From assembly GCF_049257235.1 (NCBI RefSeq), contig NZ_JBMMUF010000002.1, forward strand, positions 310,001 through 374,000: 64,000 bases of DNA, given 5' to 3'. The notes under the pieces were generated by a model. That model did not search any database and was not told the DNA's origin. It saw only the letters and a list, made by a program, of their open reading frames with translations. Each line of letters opens with the position of its first letter. Within the stretch, counting starts at the first letter, position 1. Positions 41,228-51,559 of the stretch are shown here, piece by piece. The translations under genes were made by a program, and so were the position numbers. Source of the DNA: Pseudoalteromonas sp049257235 (GTDB lineage Bacteria; Pseudomonadota; Gammaproteobacteria; Enterobacterales; Alteromonadaceae).

Positions 41228-43258
41228 ATGAGTAAGACGTTTTCACTCATTCCTCTCGTTGCAGCACTTGTTGCAACATCAACCTTAGCCTCTGTAGATA
41301 AGGTAACCATTGCTGATTTGCCTGTGTTGCAACAAGAATCGCAGCACAGCACCGCAAGTAAGCGAGTGACTAACCTCTTTACCCGTGCACACTACAAACC
41401 TATTCGTTTTAATGACGAACTTGCTGAGCAAATGTTCGAACGCTATGTCGAGTCATTAGATTATAATCGCAGTATTTTCCTTGCCTCTGATGTTGCTCAA
41501 TTCGAGCAGTACCGTGACAAGTTCGATAATGCGCTGAAATCTGGCAAACTCGACTTCGCGTACGAGTTGTTTAACTTGAGCATGAAGCGCCGTTTTGAAC
41601 GCTATGATTACTCTCTTTCTTTACTAGAGAAGCCATTTGATTTCACAAAAGAAGACAAATACTTTTTCGAACGTGAAGATGCTCCATATGCAACAACTGA
41701 AGCCGAGCTCAATGAGCTGTGGCGCCAGAAGGTGAAGTATGATGCGCTACGTTTGAAATTAACTGGTAAAGATTGGGAAGGCATCAAAGAAGTGCTTGAA
41801 AAGCGCTACACCTATACCCTTAAGCGACTAGTACAAACAAAGAGTGAAGACGCCTTTCAGATTATTATGAATGCGTTTGCACGCTCTATCGAAGCGCACA
41901 CTTCTTACCTATCACCTCGTCGTGCAGAGCAGTTCAAAATGGACATGGACCTCGAGCTTGAGGGTATCGGCGCTGTACTTAGCTACGACGAAGATTACAC
42001 AGTCATTCGCTCATTGGTGCCAGGTGGCCCAGCGGATAAGACTGAAACAATTGAACCTGACGATCGTATTATTGGCGTAGCACAGGGCGATAATGACTTT
42101 GTTGACGTTATCGGTTGGCGATTAGACGACGTAGTTGACCTCATCAAAGGTCCAAAAGGAACGATTGTTCGCCTGCAATACCTTGAAGGTAAAGACGACC
42201 ACGGCAGCCCGAAAATTGTTGAAATTACTCGCGACAAAGTGCGTTTAGAAGACCGAGCGGCAAAATCAGAGGTCTTTGAAGCAAGCTACTCAGATTTAAC
42301 CAGCAAAATTGGTGTCATTGAAATTCCAGGCTTTTACAACAACCTCTCTGAAGACGTCAAAGTTGAACTTGCTAAGCTGAAAGAGCAAAAAGTTGATGGC
42401 GTGATCATCGACCTACGTCAAAACGGTGGTGGTTCGCTATATGAAGCGACAAAGCTCACTGGATTGTTCATAGACCAAGGGCCAGTGGTGCAAATACACA
42501 CACTTAATGGCCGTATTGAACAGCAACAAGACACAGATGGTGTAACCTATTACGACGGCCCACTAACAGTGCTCGTAGATAGATACAGTGCATCAGCATC
42601 AGAAATCTTTGCCGCGGCGATGCAAGACTATGGTCGAGCAGTCATTATCGGTGAGCAAACCTTTGGTAAGGGCACTGTTCAGCAGCACCGTGGTTTAGGT
42701 CGTAACTATGACTTGTATGACAATAAGTTAGGTAGTGTGCAATACACTATTGCGAAGTTCTATCGCATAGATGGAGGCAGCACACAGCACAAAGGTGTTA
42801 TTCCAGACATTAAGTTGCCATCACCAATAGAGCCTGCGGAGTGGGGTGAGAGCCAAGAAGATAACGCATTACCTTGGGATAGCATAATTCGCGCGAAATA
42901 TGCCATGGTAGATAGTTTGGATGAAACAATATCGTTCTTGAGTCAGGCGCACAACCAGCGTGTGGCGGCGGAGCCTGAATTTAGTTATGTGCTTCAAGAC
43001 ATCCAAACATACAAAGAAGAAAAGGATAAAAATTTCATTTCATTGAATGAAAAAGACCGCCTTGCACAACGTGATGAGCGTGAGTCTCAGTCGCTTGCAA
43101 GAACAAATGAGCGCTTAAAACGTCTAGGTTTAGAGCCAGTCAAAGATGTTGATGATGCACCGGATGTGTTGGATGACTTTGACCCATTCCTTGAAGAAGC
43201 AGCACTAATTACACAAGACTTTATAAAGTACGGGCGCTTAGCCAAAAACAGTAATTAG
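41228..43258 (+). CDS. prc: Tail-specific carboxy-terminal protease (Prc/Tsp)
   Basis: A 676-residue periplasmic protease, E. coli Prc length 682. Signal peptide about 1-22. PDZ domain at about 240-325 (DLELEGIGAVLSYDEDYTVI). The Ser/Lys dyad is in SASEIFAAAM and FGKGTVQQ. C-terminal DUF3340-type helical region from about 560. It cleaves mis-tagged proteins and trims FtsI and lipoproteins. AAAAGGAG precedes the start. Confidence 0.96.
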   Translation: MSKTFSLIPLVAALVATSTLASVDKVTIADLPVLQQESQHSTASKRVTNLFTRAHYKPIRFNDELAEQMFERYVESLDYNRSIFLASDVAQFEQYRDKFDNALKSGKLDFAYELFNLSMKRRFERYDYSLSLLEKPFDFTKEDKYFFEREDAPYATTEAELNELWRQKVKYDALRLKLTGKDWEGIKEVLEKRYTYTLKRLVQTKSEDAFQIIMNAFARSIEAHTSYLSPRRAEQFKMDMDLELEGIGAVLSYDEDYTVIRSLVPGGPADKTETIEPDDRIIGVAQGDNDFVDVIGWRLDDVVDLIKGPKGTIVRLQYLEGKDDHGSPKIVEITRDKVRLEDRAAKSEVFEASYSDLTSKIGVIEIPGFYNNLSEDVKVELAKLKEQKVDGVIIDLRQNGGGSLYEATKLTGLFIDQGPVVQIHTLNGRIEQQQDTDGVTYYDGPLTVLVDRYSASASEIFAAAMQDYGRAVIIGEQTFGKGTVQQHRGLGRNYDLYDNKLGSVQYTIAKFYRIDGGSTQHKGVIPDIKLPSPIEPAEWGESQEDNALPWDSIIRAKYAMVDSLDETISFLSQAHNQRVAAEPEFSYVLQDIQTYKEEKDKNFISLNEKDRLAQRDERESQSLARTNERLKRLGLEPVKDVDDAPDVLDDFDPFLEEAALITQDFIKYGRLAKNSN

Positions 43259-43275
43259 GCCAGACAGACAGTATG

Positions 43276-43301
43276 AAAAAGGGCGCCTTGGCGCCCTTTT
43301 T
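43276..43301 (+). terminator. Terminator after prc
   Basis: AAAAAGGGCGCC / GGCGCCCTTTTT with TT loop, 17 bp after the stop of prc. Confidence 0.9.
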
Positions 43302-43414
43302 GACGTTTAAACGCTGTTAAATTTTTTTCGCTCTGGTAATCTTGGAGCCAATAATAACAATAACCCTAGATGCATCATGCTAGCTCACAGAGCGTCCAGG
43401 GCAGGAGAGTCGTT

Positions 43415-44881
43415 TTGACAACTACGAAACAAGCGAAGTTTATAGATGCTTTAATTCCCATAACAGTGCTGATTTGCTTATTGGGCGCAGCGGTGTATTT
43501 GTACGGAGATAACTCCTCATCGGGTCCAAACCAAATTGCGCTTTTATTTGCTACCTTTACAGCCGCGATAGTGGGTTTAAAAAATGGTCATACGTGGAAG
43601 ACGTTAGAAGAGGCGATGATCAAAGGGATCACCATTTCTTTGGGCGCTATTCTCATTTTATTGATGGTCGGCGCTCTGATCGGTACTTGGTTACTCTCTG
43701 GTACTGTGCCAACACTTATTTATTATGGTTTACAGATAATTAATCCTCAGTGGTTCTACGCAGCGAGCGCGATAATTTGTGGTATTGTCGCCATGAGCAT
43801 TGGTAGCTCGTGGACGACGGCTGCAACTATTGGTGTGGCACTGCTTGGCGTTGCGAATGGTTTGCAACTTGACCCTGTGGTGACAGCTGGTGCAGTCATC
43901 TCAGGTGCGTATTTTGGCGATAAGCTCAGTCCATTATCTGAAACTACGAACCTTGCTCCAGCCGTTGCCGGTGCAGATCTCTTTACGCATATTCATCATA
44001 TGCTTTGGACCACGGTACCGAGTTTTGTTATCGCTATCATCATTTTTATCTTTATGGGATTCAGTGCTGACGTCAGTAATGATGCAACGAGCATCGATAA
44101 CATGGTCATGCTGCTAGAGCAAAATTTTAGTATTAGCATCATTAATTTAGTCCCCTTGATAGTGCTATTAACCCTGGCTATTCGTAAAATGCCTGCGTTC
44201 CCTGCAATATCAATTGGTGCTGTACTTGGTGCCCTGTGGGCACTGCTATTTCAAGGTGATTTGCTGGCCTCTCAAGTCGACTTATCGCAAGGAACCGTTG
44301 CCGGATATTTCAAACTAGTCTGGGCAACTTTCTTCGAGGGATTCAGTATTTCAACAGGTGACACCAAAATGGATGACCTGCTCTCCGGTGGGGGCATGGC
44401 TGGTATGCTTAATACGACATGGTTGATTATGATGGCGCTGATGTTTGGCGCAATCATGGAAAAAACCGGACTGTTAGATGTATTTGTGCGTAGTATTTTG
44501 AAAATCGCTAAGTCAACAGGCTCGTTGATCGCGTCAACCATTGGCACATGTATTGCCACTAACTTGGTGGCTGCAGATCAGTATATCGCCATCGTTGTTC
44601 CTGGTCGTATGTTCAAAGAAGAATATAAAAAGCGCGGCCTCGCGCCAGTTAACCTGTCTCGCACCTTGGAAGATGGCGGTACCATTACCAGCCCTCTTAT
44701 CCCTTGGAACACCTGCGGTGCGTACATGCAAAGTGTGTTACTGATCAACCCGTTTGACTATGCGGTTTATGCCTTCTTTAATTTAATTAACCCGATATTG
44801 GCGGTTATCTACGCATATTTTGGTATCAAAATTCTACGTTTAGAGCCAAAGCATCTTAAACAGCAAGAGCAAGCAAGCTAA
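43415..44881 (+). CDS. nhaC: NhaC-family Na+/H+ antiporter
   Basis: A 488-residue antiporter with about 12 membrane segments. Signature stretches: ISGAYFGDKLSPLSETTNLA (about 164-183) and the later EDGGTITSPLIPWNTCGAYM. Start set at TTG 43415, because AGGAG at 43403-43407 precedes it at 7 bp; an in-frame ATG at 43370 would add 15 residues without a ribosome site. NhaC exports Na+ in exchange for protons and is useful in a marine host. Followed by a weak hairpin before pepN. Confidence 0.9.
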   Translation: MTTTKQAKFIDALIPITVLICLLGAAVYLYGDNSSSGPNQIALLFATFTAAIVGLKNGHTWKTLEEAMIKGITISLGAILILLMVGALIGTWLLSGTVPTLIYYGLQIINPQWFYAASAIICGIVAMSIGSSWTTAATIGVALLGVANGLQLDPVVTAGAVISGAYFGDKLSPLSETTNLAPAVAGADLFTHIHHMLWTTVPSFVIAIIIFIFMGFSADVSNDATSIDNMVMLLEQNFSISIINLVPLIVLLTLAIRKMPAFPAISIGAVLGALWALLFQGDLLASQVDLSQGTVAGYFKLVWATFFEGFSISTGDTKMDDLLSGGGMAGMLNTTWLIMMALMFGAIMEKTGLLDVFVRSILKIAKSTGSLIASTIGTCIATNLVAADQYIAIVVPGRMFKEEYKKRGLAPVNLSRTLEDGGTITSPLIPWNTCGAYMQSVLLINPFDYAVYAFFNLINPILAVIYAYFGIKILRLEPKHLKQQEQAS

Positions 44882-44894
44882 GCGAATAACAAAA

Positions 44895-44914
44895 CGGGCA
44901 TCATTGGATGCCCG
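44895..44914 (+). terminator. Hairpin between nhaC and pepN
   Basis: CGGGCATC / GATGCCCG with ATTG loop, followed by ACTAATTTC. The T run is weak, so it may attenuate rather than stop transcription. It lies 13 bp after nhaC and 25 bp before pepN. Confidence 0.5.
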
Positions 44915-44939
44915 ACTAATTTCAGGAGACTGTTAGTTT

Positions 44940-47546
44940 ATGAACTCCACGCAACCTCAAGCTCAGTATTTATCTGATTATCAGCCCCCCTCATTTTTTA
45001 TCGATACACTAGAGCTAAACATTGAGCTGGATCCGCTTAAGACCAAAGTAACGGCTTGCTCTAAGGTACATGCCAACGCCAATAATCCTAGCTCCAAGCT
45101 GGTATTAGACGGTGAGGCATTGACGCTAGAGAGTGTCATCATTAACGGGCAACTTCATAGCGATTACATCGTCGAAGAAAATACACTCACAATTACAGGT
45201 TTGCCTGATGATTCGTTTGATTTACAAATAACGACGTTGTGCGCGCCACAATCAAATACATCACTTGAAGGTTTGTACTTGTCTGATGGTGCATATTGCA
45301 CCCAGTGTGAAGCACAGGGGTTTCGCAAAATCACTTACTTTCTAGACCGCCCAGATGTTATGGCGAGTTACACCGTGCGCATTGTGGCAGATAAGGAGCA
45401 ATTTCCGTATCTATTATCAAACGGTAATAAAATTGACGGCGGTGACCTAGAAGGCGGTCTTCATTTTGCTGTGTGGGAAGACCCGTATAAAAAGCCCAGT
45501 TATTTGTTTGCGTTGGTGGCGGGTGATTTCGATGTCTTGCAACATAATTTCACCACAATGTCAGGTAGAAATGTAGCGTTAGAGCTGTATGTTGATAAGG
45601 GTAATTTATCAAAAGCACCGCATGCGATGGCGTCATTAAAAAAAGCGATGAAGTGGGACGAGGAGCGCTTCAATCTCGAATATGACTTAGACGTTTACAT
45701 GATCGTAGCCGTTGATTTCTTCAATATGGGTGCCATGGAGAATAAGGGACTTAACATATTCAATTCCAAATGCGTACTCGCAAACGAGCAAACCTCTACA
45801 GACAAAGACTTCCATCTCATCGAATCGATTGTTGGCCATGAGTACTTCCATAACTGGACTGGAAACCGAGTAACGTGTCGAGACTGGTTTCAACTGTCAC
45901 TCAAAGAGGGGCTAACCGTTTTTCGCGACCAAGAATTTAGCAGTGATCTCGGTTCACGAGCGTTAAACCGAATCGATGCTGTAAAGGTTATGCGTACCCA
46001 TCAGTTCGCAGAAGATGCGGGGCCTATGGCACATCCTATTCGCCCAGAAAAAGTTATTGAAATGAATAACTTCTATACAGTGACTGTGTATGACAAAGGT
46101 GCTGAAGTCATTCGCATGATGCATACGCTTTTAGGTGAGGATGGCTTTCAAAAGGGCATGAATCTGTATTTTCAGCGTCATGATGGTCAAGCTGTTACAT
46201 GTGATGATTTTGTCAACGCCATGGCCGATGCCAATAATGAAGATCTATCGCAGTTTGCTCTGTGGTATAGCCAATCTGGTACGCCACATGTATCCATTGA
46301 GCAGGACTACGATAGCAGCGCAAACACATTGGCTTTAACCTTGACTCAATCACATCAGCCCAGTGGCGACCAACAGGACAAACAAAATCTCCTTATTCCA
46401 GTTGCTATTGAATTGTTAGACTCGCGCGGTAAGAGACTGCCATTGATTTACGGTGGAGAAGCCCGCGATAAAGTCTTGCACTTGACTGATACAACACAGC
46501 GATTCGTATTTGAGGGGCTCAGTGAAAAACCAGTAGTGGTTGCTTTTGAGGACTTTTCTGCTCCTGTAAAAGTCGACTTCCACCAAGGTTTAGCCGAGCA
46601 GTTACACATCGTTAAGCACGCAAGTAGTGACTTTAGCCGCTGGGATGCGCAGCAAAGTGCACTCACTCAGTGTGTACGAAACGCAGTAGATACTGATGCA
46701 GATTTGCCCACACAGGTCTTAGCTACCTTAAATGACATATTAACAGGAGTACTCGAGGGTAAGGAGTCAGACTTAGCCTTGGTCGCAGAGCTGCTCATGT
46801 TGCCAAGTTTTGAAACGCTCAGTGCAAGTTATGAACATATCCCTTTGGATAACATTACAGCGGTAATTACTAAATTTGAACAAGCTATCGCCGATACCTT
46901 GGCAGAGAGTATGCTTTCAGTGATTAACACATTCAAAGATGATGGTCAGCAAAACCACACAAGTGCAGGGGTTAGAGCATTGTTAGCCTCTTGTATGCAT
47001 TATCTGGCGCGTACCAATCGTGCTTTAGAGTATATCGCTGCCCAAGCAAATTCTGGTTCAATGACACTATCTCTTGGCGCCATTAAGGCACTTGTTTTGG
47101 CAAATCACCCATCTGCCGATGCGCAACTGAGCGCGTTTGCTGCGCGTTGGAGTGATGATGTTTTAGTTATGGACAAGTGGTTAAATTTACAGGCACTGCA
47201 CCAAGGTGAGCATGCAATTGACGCGATTTCAGCGCTGTATGACCATGAACATTTCAGTTGGCAAAACCCTAATCGTGTTCGTTCACTTTTGGGTCCTTTA
47301 ATCATGAACAACCCAGCTGTATTCCATCAACGTGATGGCGCAGGTTACGCATTGCTAGGCGATGCACTGGTGAAGCTTAATGATATCAATCCCCAAAATG
47401 CGTCGAGATTGATCACACCGTTTTTATCATGGAAGCGTTTTGACACGGGCCGTCAATCATTGATAAGAGCGCAACTCGAACGTTTACAAGCTTTGCCTAA
47501 TTTAAGCAAAGACCTGTATGAAAAGGTTGATAAAGCGCTGGCGTAA
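44940..47546 (+). CDS. pepN: Aminopeptidase N
   Basis: An 868-residue M1 metalloprotease. GAMEN (264-268) binds the substrate N-terminus; zinc ligands are H300, H304 in HEYFH and E323 in SLKEGLTVF, exact HExxH-x18-E spacing. The long N-terminal beta domain precedes, and a helical C-terminal domain closes the cavity. It finishes peptide degradation. AGGAG stands before the ATG. DUF2835 gene follows 5 bp later. Confidence 0.96.
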   Translation: MNSTQPQAQYLSDYQPPSFFIDTLELNIELDPLKTKVTACSKVHANANNPSSKLVLDGEALTLESVIINGQLHSDYIVEENTLTITGLPDDSFDLQITTLCAPQSNTSLEGLYLSDGAYCTQCEAQGFRKITYFLDRPDVMASYTVRIVADKEQFPYLLSNGNKIDGGDLEGGLHFAVWEDPYKKPSYLFALVAGDFDVLQHNFTTMSGRNVALELYVDKGNLSKAPHAMASLKKAMKWDEERFNLEYDLDVYMIVAVDFFNMGAMENKGLNIFNSKCVLANEQTSTDKDFHLIESIVGHEYFHNWTGNRVTCRDWFQLSLKEGLTVFRDQEFSSDLGSRALNRIDAVKVMRTHQFAEDAGPMAHPIRPEKVIEMNNFYTVTVYDKGAEVIRMMHTLLGEDGFQKGMNLYFQRHDGQAVTCDDFVNAMADANNEDLSQFALWYSQSGTPHVSIEQDYDSSANTLALTLTQSHQPSGDQQDKQNLLIPVAIELLDSRGKRLPLIYGGEARDKVLHLTDTTQRFVFEGLSEKPVVVAFEDFSAPVKVDFHQGLAEQLHIVKHASSDFSRWDAQQSALTQCVRNAVDTDADLPTQVLATLNDILTGVLEGKESDLALVAELLMLPSFETLSASYEHIPLDNITAVITKFEQAIADTLAESMLSVINTFKDDGQQNHTSAGVRALLASCMHYLARTNRALEYIAAQANSGSMTLSLGAIKALVLANHPSADAQLSAFAARWSDDVLVMDKWLNLQALHQGEHAIDAISALYDHEHFSWQNPNRVRSLLGPLIMNNPAVFHQRDGAGYALLGDALVKLNDINPQNASRLITPFLSWKRFDTGRQSLIRAQLERLQALPNLSKDLYEKVDKALA

Positions 47547-47551
47547 TAGGT

Positions 47552-47770
47552 ATGCGTTATTATTATTTCGGCATTCAAATGAGCTATGAGCAGTGTTCGG
47601 CTTTTTACAAAGGGCGAACACCCTCAATTCAAGTAACAGATATTACTGGGCGAACAATACGCTTCCCCGCCGCAAAAATACTGCCCTTTATGTCTCAAAT
47701 TGGCATAAGAGGGCAGTTTAGGCTCACTCTGGATGACAATAATAAGTTTGTATCCTTAGAACGAATTTAA
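47552..47770 (+). CDS. DUF2835-family small protein
   Basis: A 72-residue protein: MRYYYFGIQMSYEQCSAFYK, then FPAAKILPFMSQIGIRGQFR. Length and sequence fit DUF2835, small proteins that commonly follow pepN in this group. Function unknown. Co-transcribed with pepN given the 5-bp gap. Confidence 0.82.
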   Translation: MRYYYFGIQMSYEQCSAFYKGRTPSIQVTDITGRTIRFPAAKILPFMSQIGIRGQFRLTLDDNNKFVSLERI

Positions 47771-48010
47771 AATGACGTAAATGACGGGTAATTAATCAGA
47801 TGTAAATTGCATTTGTTGTTTACGTTATTGTCATGTATAAAAAAAGTGGTAGGATGTCATACCATTATCCTTTAGATAGGATCGTTCACTTTGCCAGCAT
47901 GCCTTTTATGTGCACCGCTTGTAAATTTAGCGTATTCTCTCTAATGTACAAGACTACACTAAAAACAATAACTTGATATTAAAATGACCCGCGCGAAGGG
48001 GGAAAACACA
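47771..48010. promoter_or_regulatory. Leader region of the DUF1302 cassette
   Basis: 240 bp without a gene. Holds short dyads (TGGTA...TACCA at about 47849-47866 and ATCCT...AGGAT at about 47867-47882) and AT-rich sequence toward the start of the DUF1302 gene. No activator site was recognised. Confidence 0.4.
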
Positions 48011-50107
48011 ATGATGAGACAGCCACTATTTGCTAAGCATCGACTGGCGCTTGGCGTCGGCGCTGCAATGTTAGGCATGAGTAGCGCAGCTCATAGCGCC
48101 AGCTTCAATGTTGGTGACTTTGAGGTGAACTTCGACTCGACTTTTTCATATGGTCAAAGTATTCGTACTGAAAATCGCGATTTTGACAAGTATGTAGGTA
48201 AGAGTAACCACCCACGATTTGACTGGAGCGGCTACAATCCAGCACTCAACCCAATTTACTCATCTACTGATGTATGGAGCCAGCCAGGCGCCTATTCAAA
48301 CAATGGTGATGCGGGTAACTTAAACTTTGATAAAGGCGATACTTTCTCGCAATTATTAAAAGGTACCCATGAACTTGCCATCAATGGCGAGTCTTTCGGC
48401 TTATTCAGCCGTTTCATGTATTTCTATGACTTCGCGTTAATGGACGGAGACTTTGCATATACCAACCCTGTGTCTGGTGAATATGTGGACCCGTGCGACT
48501 ACGACGAAACAAAAGAGCAAGTGTGTGCTGATTTCCGTCTTCTTGACGCGTTCGTTTGGGCAGACTTTGACTTCAACGATGGCATGAATCCGCTATCTAT
48601 TCGCCTTGGTCAGCAAGTAGTGAACTGGGGTGAGAGCACACTTATTTCTCACGGCATCAATGTAAACCCTGTAGATATTGACCGCTTAAAAGCACCTGGT
48701 GCTGAATTAAAAGAAGCGTTTATCCCTGTTGGTATGCTATGGGCGTCACTGGGTATTACCGAAAACCTTTTCCTTGAAGGTTTCTATCAGTACGAATGGC
48801 ATGAAACGCGTCTGCCGGCAACGGGGAGTTACTTCTCAACGAATGATTTCGCTTCAGAAAACGGCTTCAATCAAAACATTCAGTTAGGTTTTACATCAAA
48901 CCCTGATATTGATTTGGCGTTTTTGACTGAAAGTTTGAATAACTTGCCAGCAACGTTTGCTGCAGTTGCTCAGGCGCAGGGCATTAACCCAGCGTCAGCA
49001 GAGGGCCAAGCGTTACTTGCAAACATGTATCTTGCATACCCAACTAAAGTAGCCCTCAAAGGTGAAGGTAGTCGCGGTAAGAGCGAGCCAGAAGACGGTG
49101 GTCAATATGGTTTGCGCTTAGGTATGTTCTTACCTGATTTCAACGACACTGAATTGGCGTTGTATTACATCAATTATCACAGTCGCCGTCCGGTTATCTC
49201 AGGTGTCGTATCTAACTTCACATTACCTGCAATTGCCAGTGATTTAGCGATGATCACCACTGAGGGTGTGAACAGCGATAACATCACTGATCTTCAGGCT
49301 TTCTCTAAGGCAGTGCTTGATTACCCTGAAGACATTAAGCTATACGGCGTGAGCTTCAACACCTCAATTGGTGAGACTGCGTTAGCGGGTGAATTTGCAT
49401 TCCGTGAAGACGAACCTTTCCAAATTGATGACACGGAATTGCTTTATGCGGCAATGCCAGAGCAGCTTGCATTAGCGGGTTTGCGTCCTGATTTAGCAGG
49501 TATCTCACAAATGAGTGTGGGTGATGCTACGTCGTTCGCTCAACCAGGTGAGCGTGCGCAAGGTTATATCTTACGCAATACCGCTCAGCTTCAATTTACC
49601 GCGACACACTTGTTCGGTCCTGCACTTGGTGCTGATAGCTGGGCTGTCGTAGGTGAAGTAGGCGGTGTGCGTATCAACAACATGCCTGCGTATGACGAGT
49701 TGCGTTTAAACGTATCAGGTACTGGCCGAAGTGGTGTTATGCAAGGTCCTCTAGCGGACGATTATTCAACATTGCATCTTGGCCTATCAAATGGCCCAGA
49801 GGTTAACCCATTCCCAAGTGCGTCAGCATGGGGTTACCGTTTAATCGCTAAAGGTGATTACTACGATTTGTTCTCAGGTGTGAACTTCTCACCACGTTTT
49901 GTGTTCTCACATGATGTGAACGGTATTACTCCAGATCCAATGTTCTTATTCATCGAAGACCGTAAATCTCTGGGTATTAACATGAATTTCAACTATCAAA
50001 ACACATGGTCATTTGATGTTGGTTACAATTCATTCTGGGGCGGCGGTGCGACGAATACGTTCGCGGATCGTGATTTTGTTTCGTTCAATATTAAATATTC
50101 AATCTAA
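48011..50107 (+). CDS. DUF1302-family outer membrane protein
   Basis: A 698-residue predicted outer-membrane beta barrel. Signal peptide about 1-30 (LALGVGAAMLGMSSAAHSAS). The DUF1302 region is rich in aromatic beta strands and ends in an FNIKYSI-type C-terminal strand with a terminal hydrophobic residue, as needed for barrel assembly. Start ATG 48011 after GAAGGGGGA; an in-frame ATG 27 bp upstream lacks a site. Heads the four-gene set with DUF1329, YCF48-like and RND genes. Proposed role is a channel or docking protein for a hydrophobic cargo; this is inference. Confidence 0.85.
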   Translation: MMRQPLFAKHRLALGVGAAMLGMSSAAHSASFNVGDFEVNFDSTFSYGQSIRTENRDFDKYVGKSNHPRFDWSGYNPALNPIYSSTDVWSQPGAYSNNGDAGNLNFDKGDTFSQLLKGTHELAINGESFGLFSRFMYFYDFALMDGDFAYTNPVSGEYVDPCDYDETKEQVCADFRLLDAFVWADFDFNDGMNPLSIRLGQQVVNWGESTLISHGINVNPVDIDRLKAPGAELKEAFIPVGMLWASLGITENLFLEGFYQYEWHETRLPATGSYFSTNDFASENGFNQNIQLGFTSNPDIDLAFLTESLNNLPATFAAVAQAQGINPASAEGQALLANMYLAYPTKVALKGEGSRGKSEPEDGGQYGLRLGMFLPDFNDTELALYYINYHSRRPVISGVVSNFTLPAIASDLAMITTEGVNSDNITDLQAFSKAVLDYPEDIKLYGVSFNTSIGETALAGEFAFREDEPFQIDDTELLYAAMPEQLALAGLRPDLAGISQMSVGDATSFAQPGERAQGYILRNTAQLQFTATHLFGPALGADSWAVVGEVGGVRINNMPAYDELRLNVSGTGRSGVMQGPLADDYSTLHLGLSNGPEVNPFPSASAWGYRLIAKGDYYDLFSGVNFSPRFVFSHDVNGITPDPMFLFIEDRKSLGINMNFNYQNTWSFDVGYNSFWGGGATNTFADRDFVSFNIKYSI

Positions 50108-50119
50108 AAGGGTATATGT

Positions 50120-51487
50120 ATGTTAACTAAACCTACCCTCATTGCAGCAGCATTTTGTGGTTTATTCGCCACTACTGCAGTACAAGCAAAAATTTCGCCT
50201 GAAGAGGCAGCGCGTCTTGGTGCGGATCTCACGCCAATTGGTGCTGAAAAAGCAGGTAATGCTGATGGCTCTATCCCAGCATGGGATGGTGGTATTACAA
50301 AAGTACCAGAGAATTATGAGCAAGGTATGCACCATCCAGACCCATTTGCGGCTGATCAGGTGTTATATACCATAGATAAATCAAATTTGGCGCAGTACAA
50401 AGATATGTTAAGCCCGGGTCAAGTAGCACTATTTGAAGCGTATCCTGATACGTTCAAAATGAATGTCTACCCGACCCGTCGCAGTGCGTCTTATCCTGAC
50501 TTCTACTACGATGCAACGAAGAAGTATGCAACTGAAGCTGAACTAATCGAAGGTGGTAACGGTATTAAAAACACAGCTATTGGTGTGCCTTTCCCAATTC
50601 CTGCGAACGGCTTAGAGGCAGTGTGGAACCACTTGTTGCGTTATCGTGGCCTATCAATTGCGCGTTTTGGTGGTCAGGCTATGCCAACTGCGTCAGGTAC
50701 GTATAACCTGATTGGCTTTGATGAGCAATTATTGGTTAAGTACTCAGACCCAGCTGCAACACCGCAGCAACTTGAAGAGTCTAACATCTTGTTCAAGTTC
50801 AAGCAGCGTGTAACAGAGCCAGCACGTTTGGCTGGTACGGCGTTGTTAGTTCATGAAACCATGGACCAAATTTTAACACCGCGTCAAGCGTGGACATACA
50901 ACACAGGCCAACGTCGTGTTCGTCGTGCACCTAACGTGGCATATGATGCACCGGGAACAGCATCAGATAACCTGCGTACTACCGATGATTTCGATATGTT
51001 CAACGGTTCGCCAAACCGTTATGACTGGGAATTAAAAGGTAAAAAAGAGTTATTGATCCCTTACAACAGCTACAAGCTTCACAGTGACTCGTTATCGTAT
51101 GATGACATCTTGAAGCCTGGTCATGTAAACCCTGAGCATGTGCGCTATGAAAAGCACCGCGTATGGGTTGTCGAGGCTAACTTAAAAGAAGGTACGCGTC
51201 ACACATACAAAAAACGCGTTTTCTATATTGACGAAGACAGCTGGCAAATTTCAGTTGCTGATTTGTACGACAACCGCGATCAGCTATACCGCGTAGTAAT
51301 GGCTCATGGTCTAAACTACTATGAAGTCCCAACTCAGTGGAGTACGCTGGAGGTTTATCACGACCTTAACTCGCGTCGTTATCTAGCTATTGGCTTGGAT
51401 AACCAAGAGCAGATGTATGACTTCTCACAGTCGTTCCAAGACAATGAGTTTACATCGAATGCACTTCGTCGCGAAGGTCGCCGTTAA
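50120..51487 (+). CDS. DUF1329-family periplasmic/outer-membrane protein
   Basis: A 455-residue exported protein, signal peptide about 1-24 (LIAAAFCGLFATTAVQA). DUF1329 proteins are related in fold to LolB-like lipid-binding lipoproteins and often accompany DUF1302 and RND genes. Conserved traits here: ISPEEAARLGADLTPIGAEK, and the ends EVYHDLNSRRYLAIGLDNQE. It starts 12 bp after the DUF1302 stop. A periplasmic cargo shuttle is a plausible role. No lipobox is visible here, so soluble or peripheral. Confidence 0.88.
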   Translation: MLTKPTLIAAAFCGLFATTAVQAKISPEEAARLGADLTPIGAEKAGNADGSIPAWDGGITKVPENYEQGMHHPDPFAADQVLYTIDKSNLAQYKDMLSPGQVALFEAYPDTFKMNVYPTRRSASYPDFYYDATKKYATEAELIEGGNGIKNTAIGVPFPIPANGLEAVWNHLLRYRGLSIARFGGQAMPTASGTYNLIGFDEQLLVKYSDPAATPQQLEESNILFKFKQRVTEPARLAGTALLVHETMDQILTPRQAWTYNTGQRRVRRAPNVAYDAPGTASDNLRTTDDFDMFNGSPNRYDWELKGKKELLIPYNSYKLHSDSLSYDDILKPGHVNPEHVRYEKHRVWVVEANLKEGTRHTYKKRVFYIDEDSWQISVADLYDNRDQLYRVVMAHGLNYYEVPTQWSTLEVYHDLNSRRYLAIGLDNQEQMYDFSQSFQDNEFTSNALRREGRR

Positions 51488-51498
51488 TCTTCACAAAC

Positions 51499-51521
51499 TA
51501 GGCCCACAAAATGTGGGCCTA
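51499..51521 (+). terminator. Hairpin between DUF1329 and YCF48-like genes
   Basis: TAGGCCCACA / TGTGGGCCTA with a three-base loop, 11 bp after the DUF1329 stop. There is no T run, so it may stabilise or attenuate the message rather than end it. Confidence 0.5.
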
Positions 51522-51559
51522 ACTCTCACTTAACAATTCATTTTTAGGCGCTAATTAAT

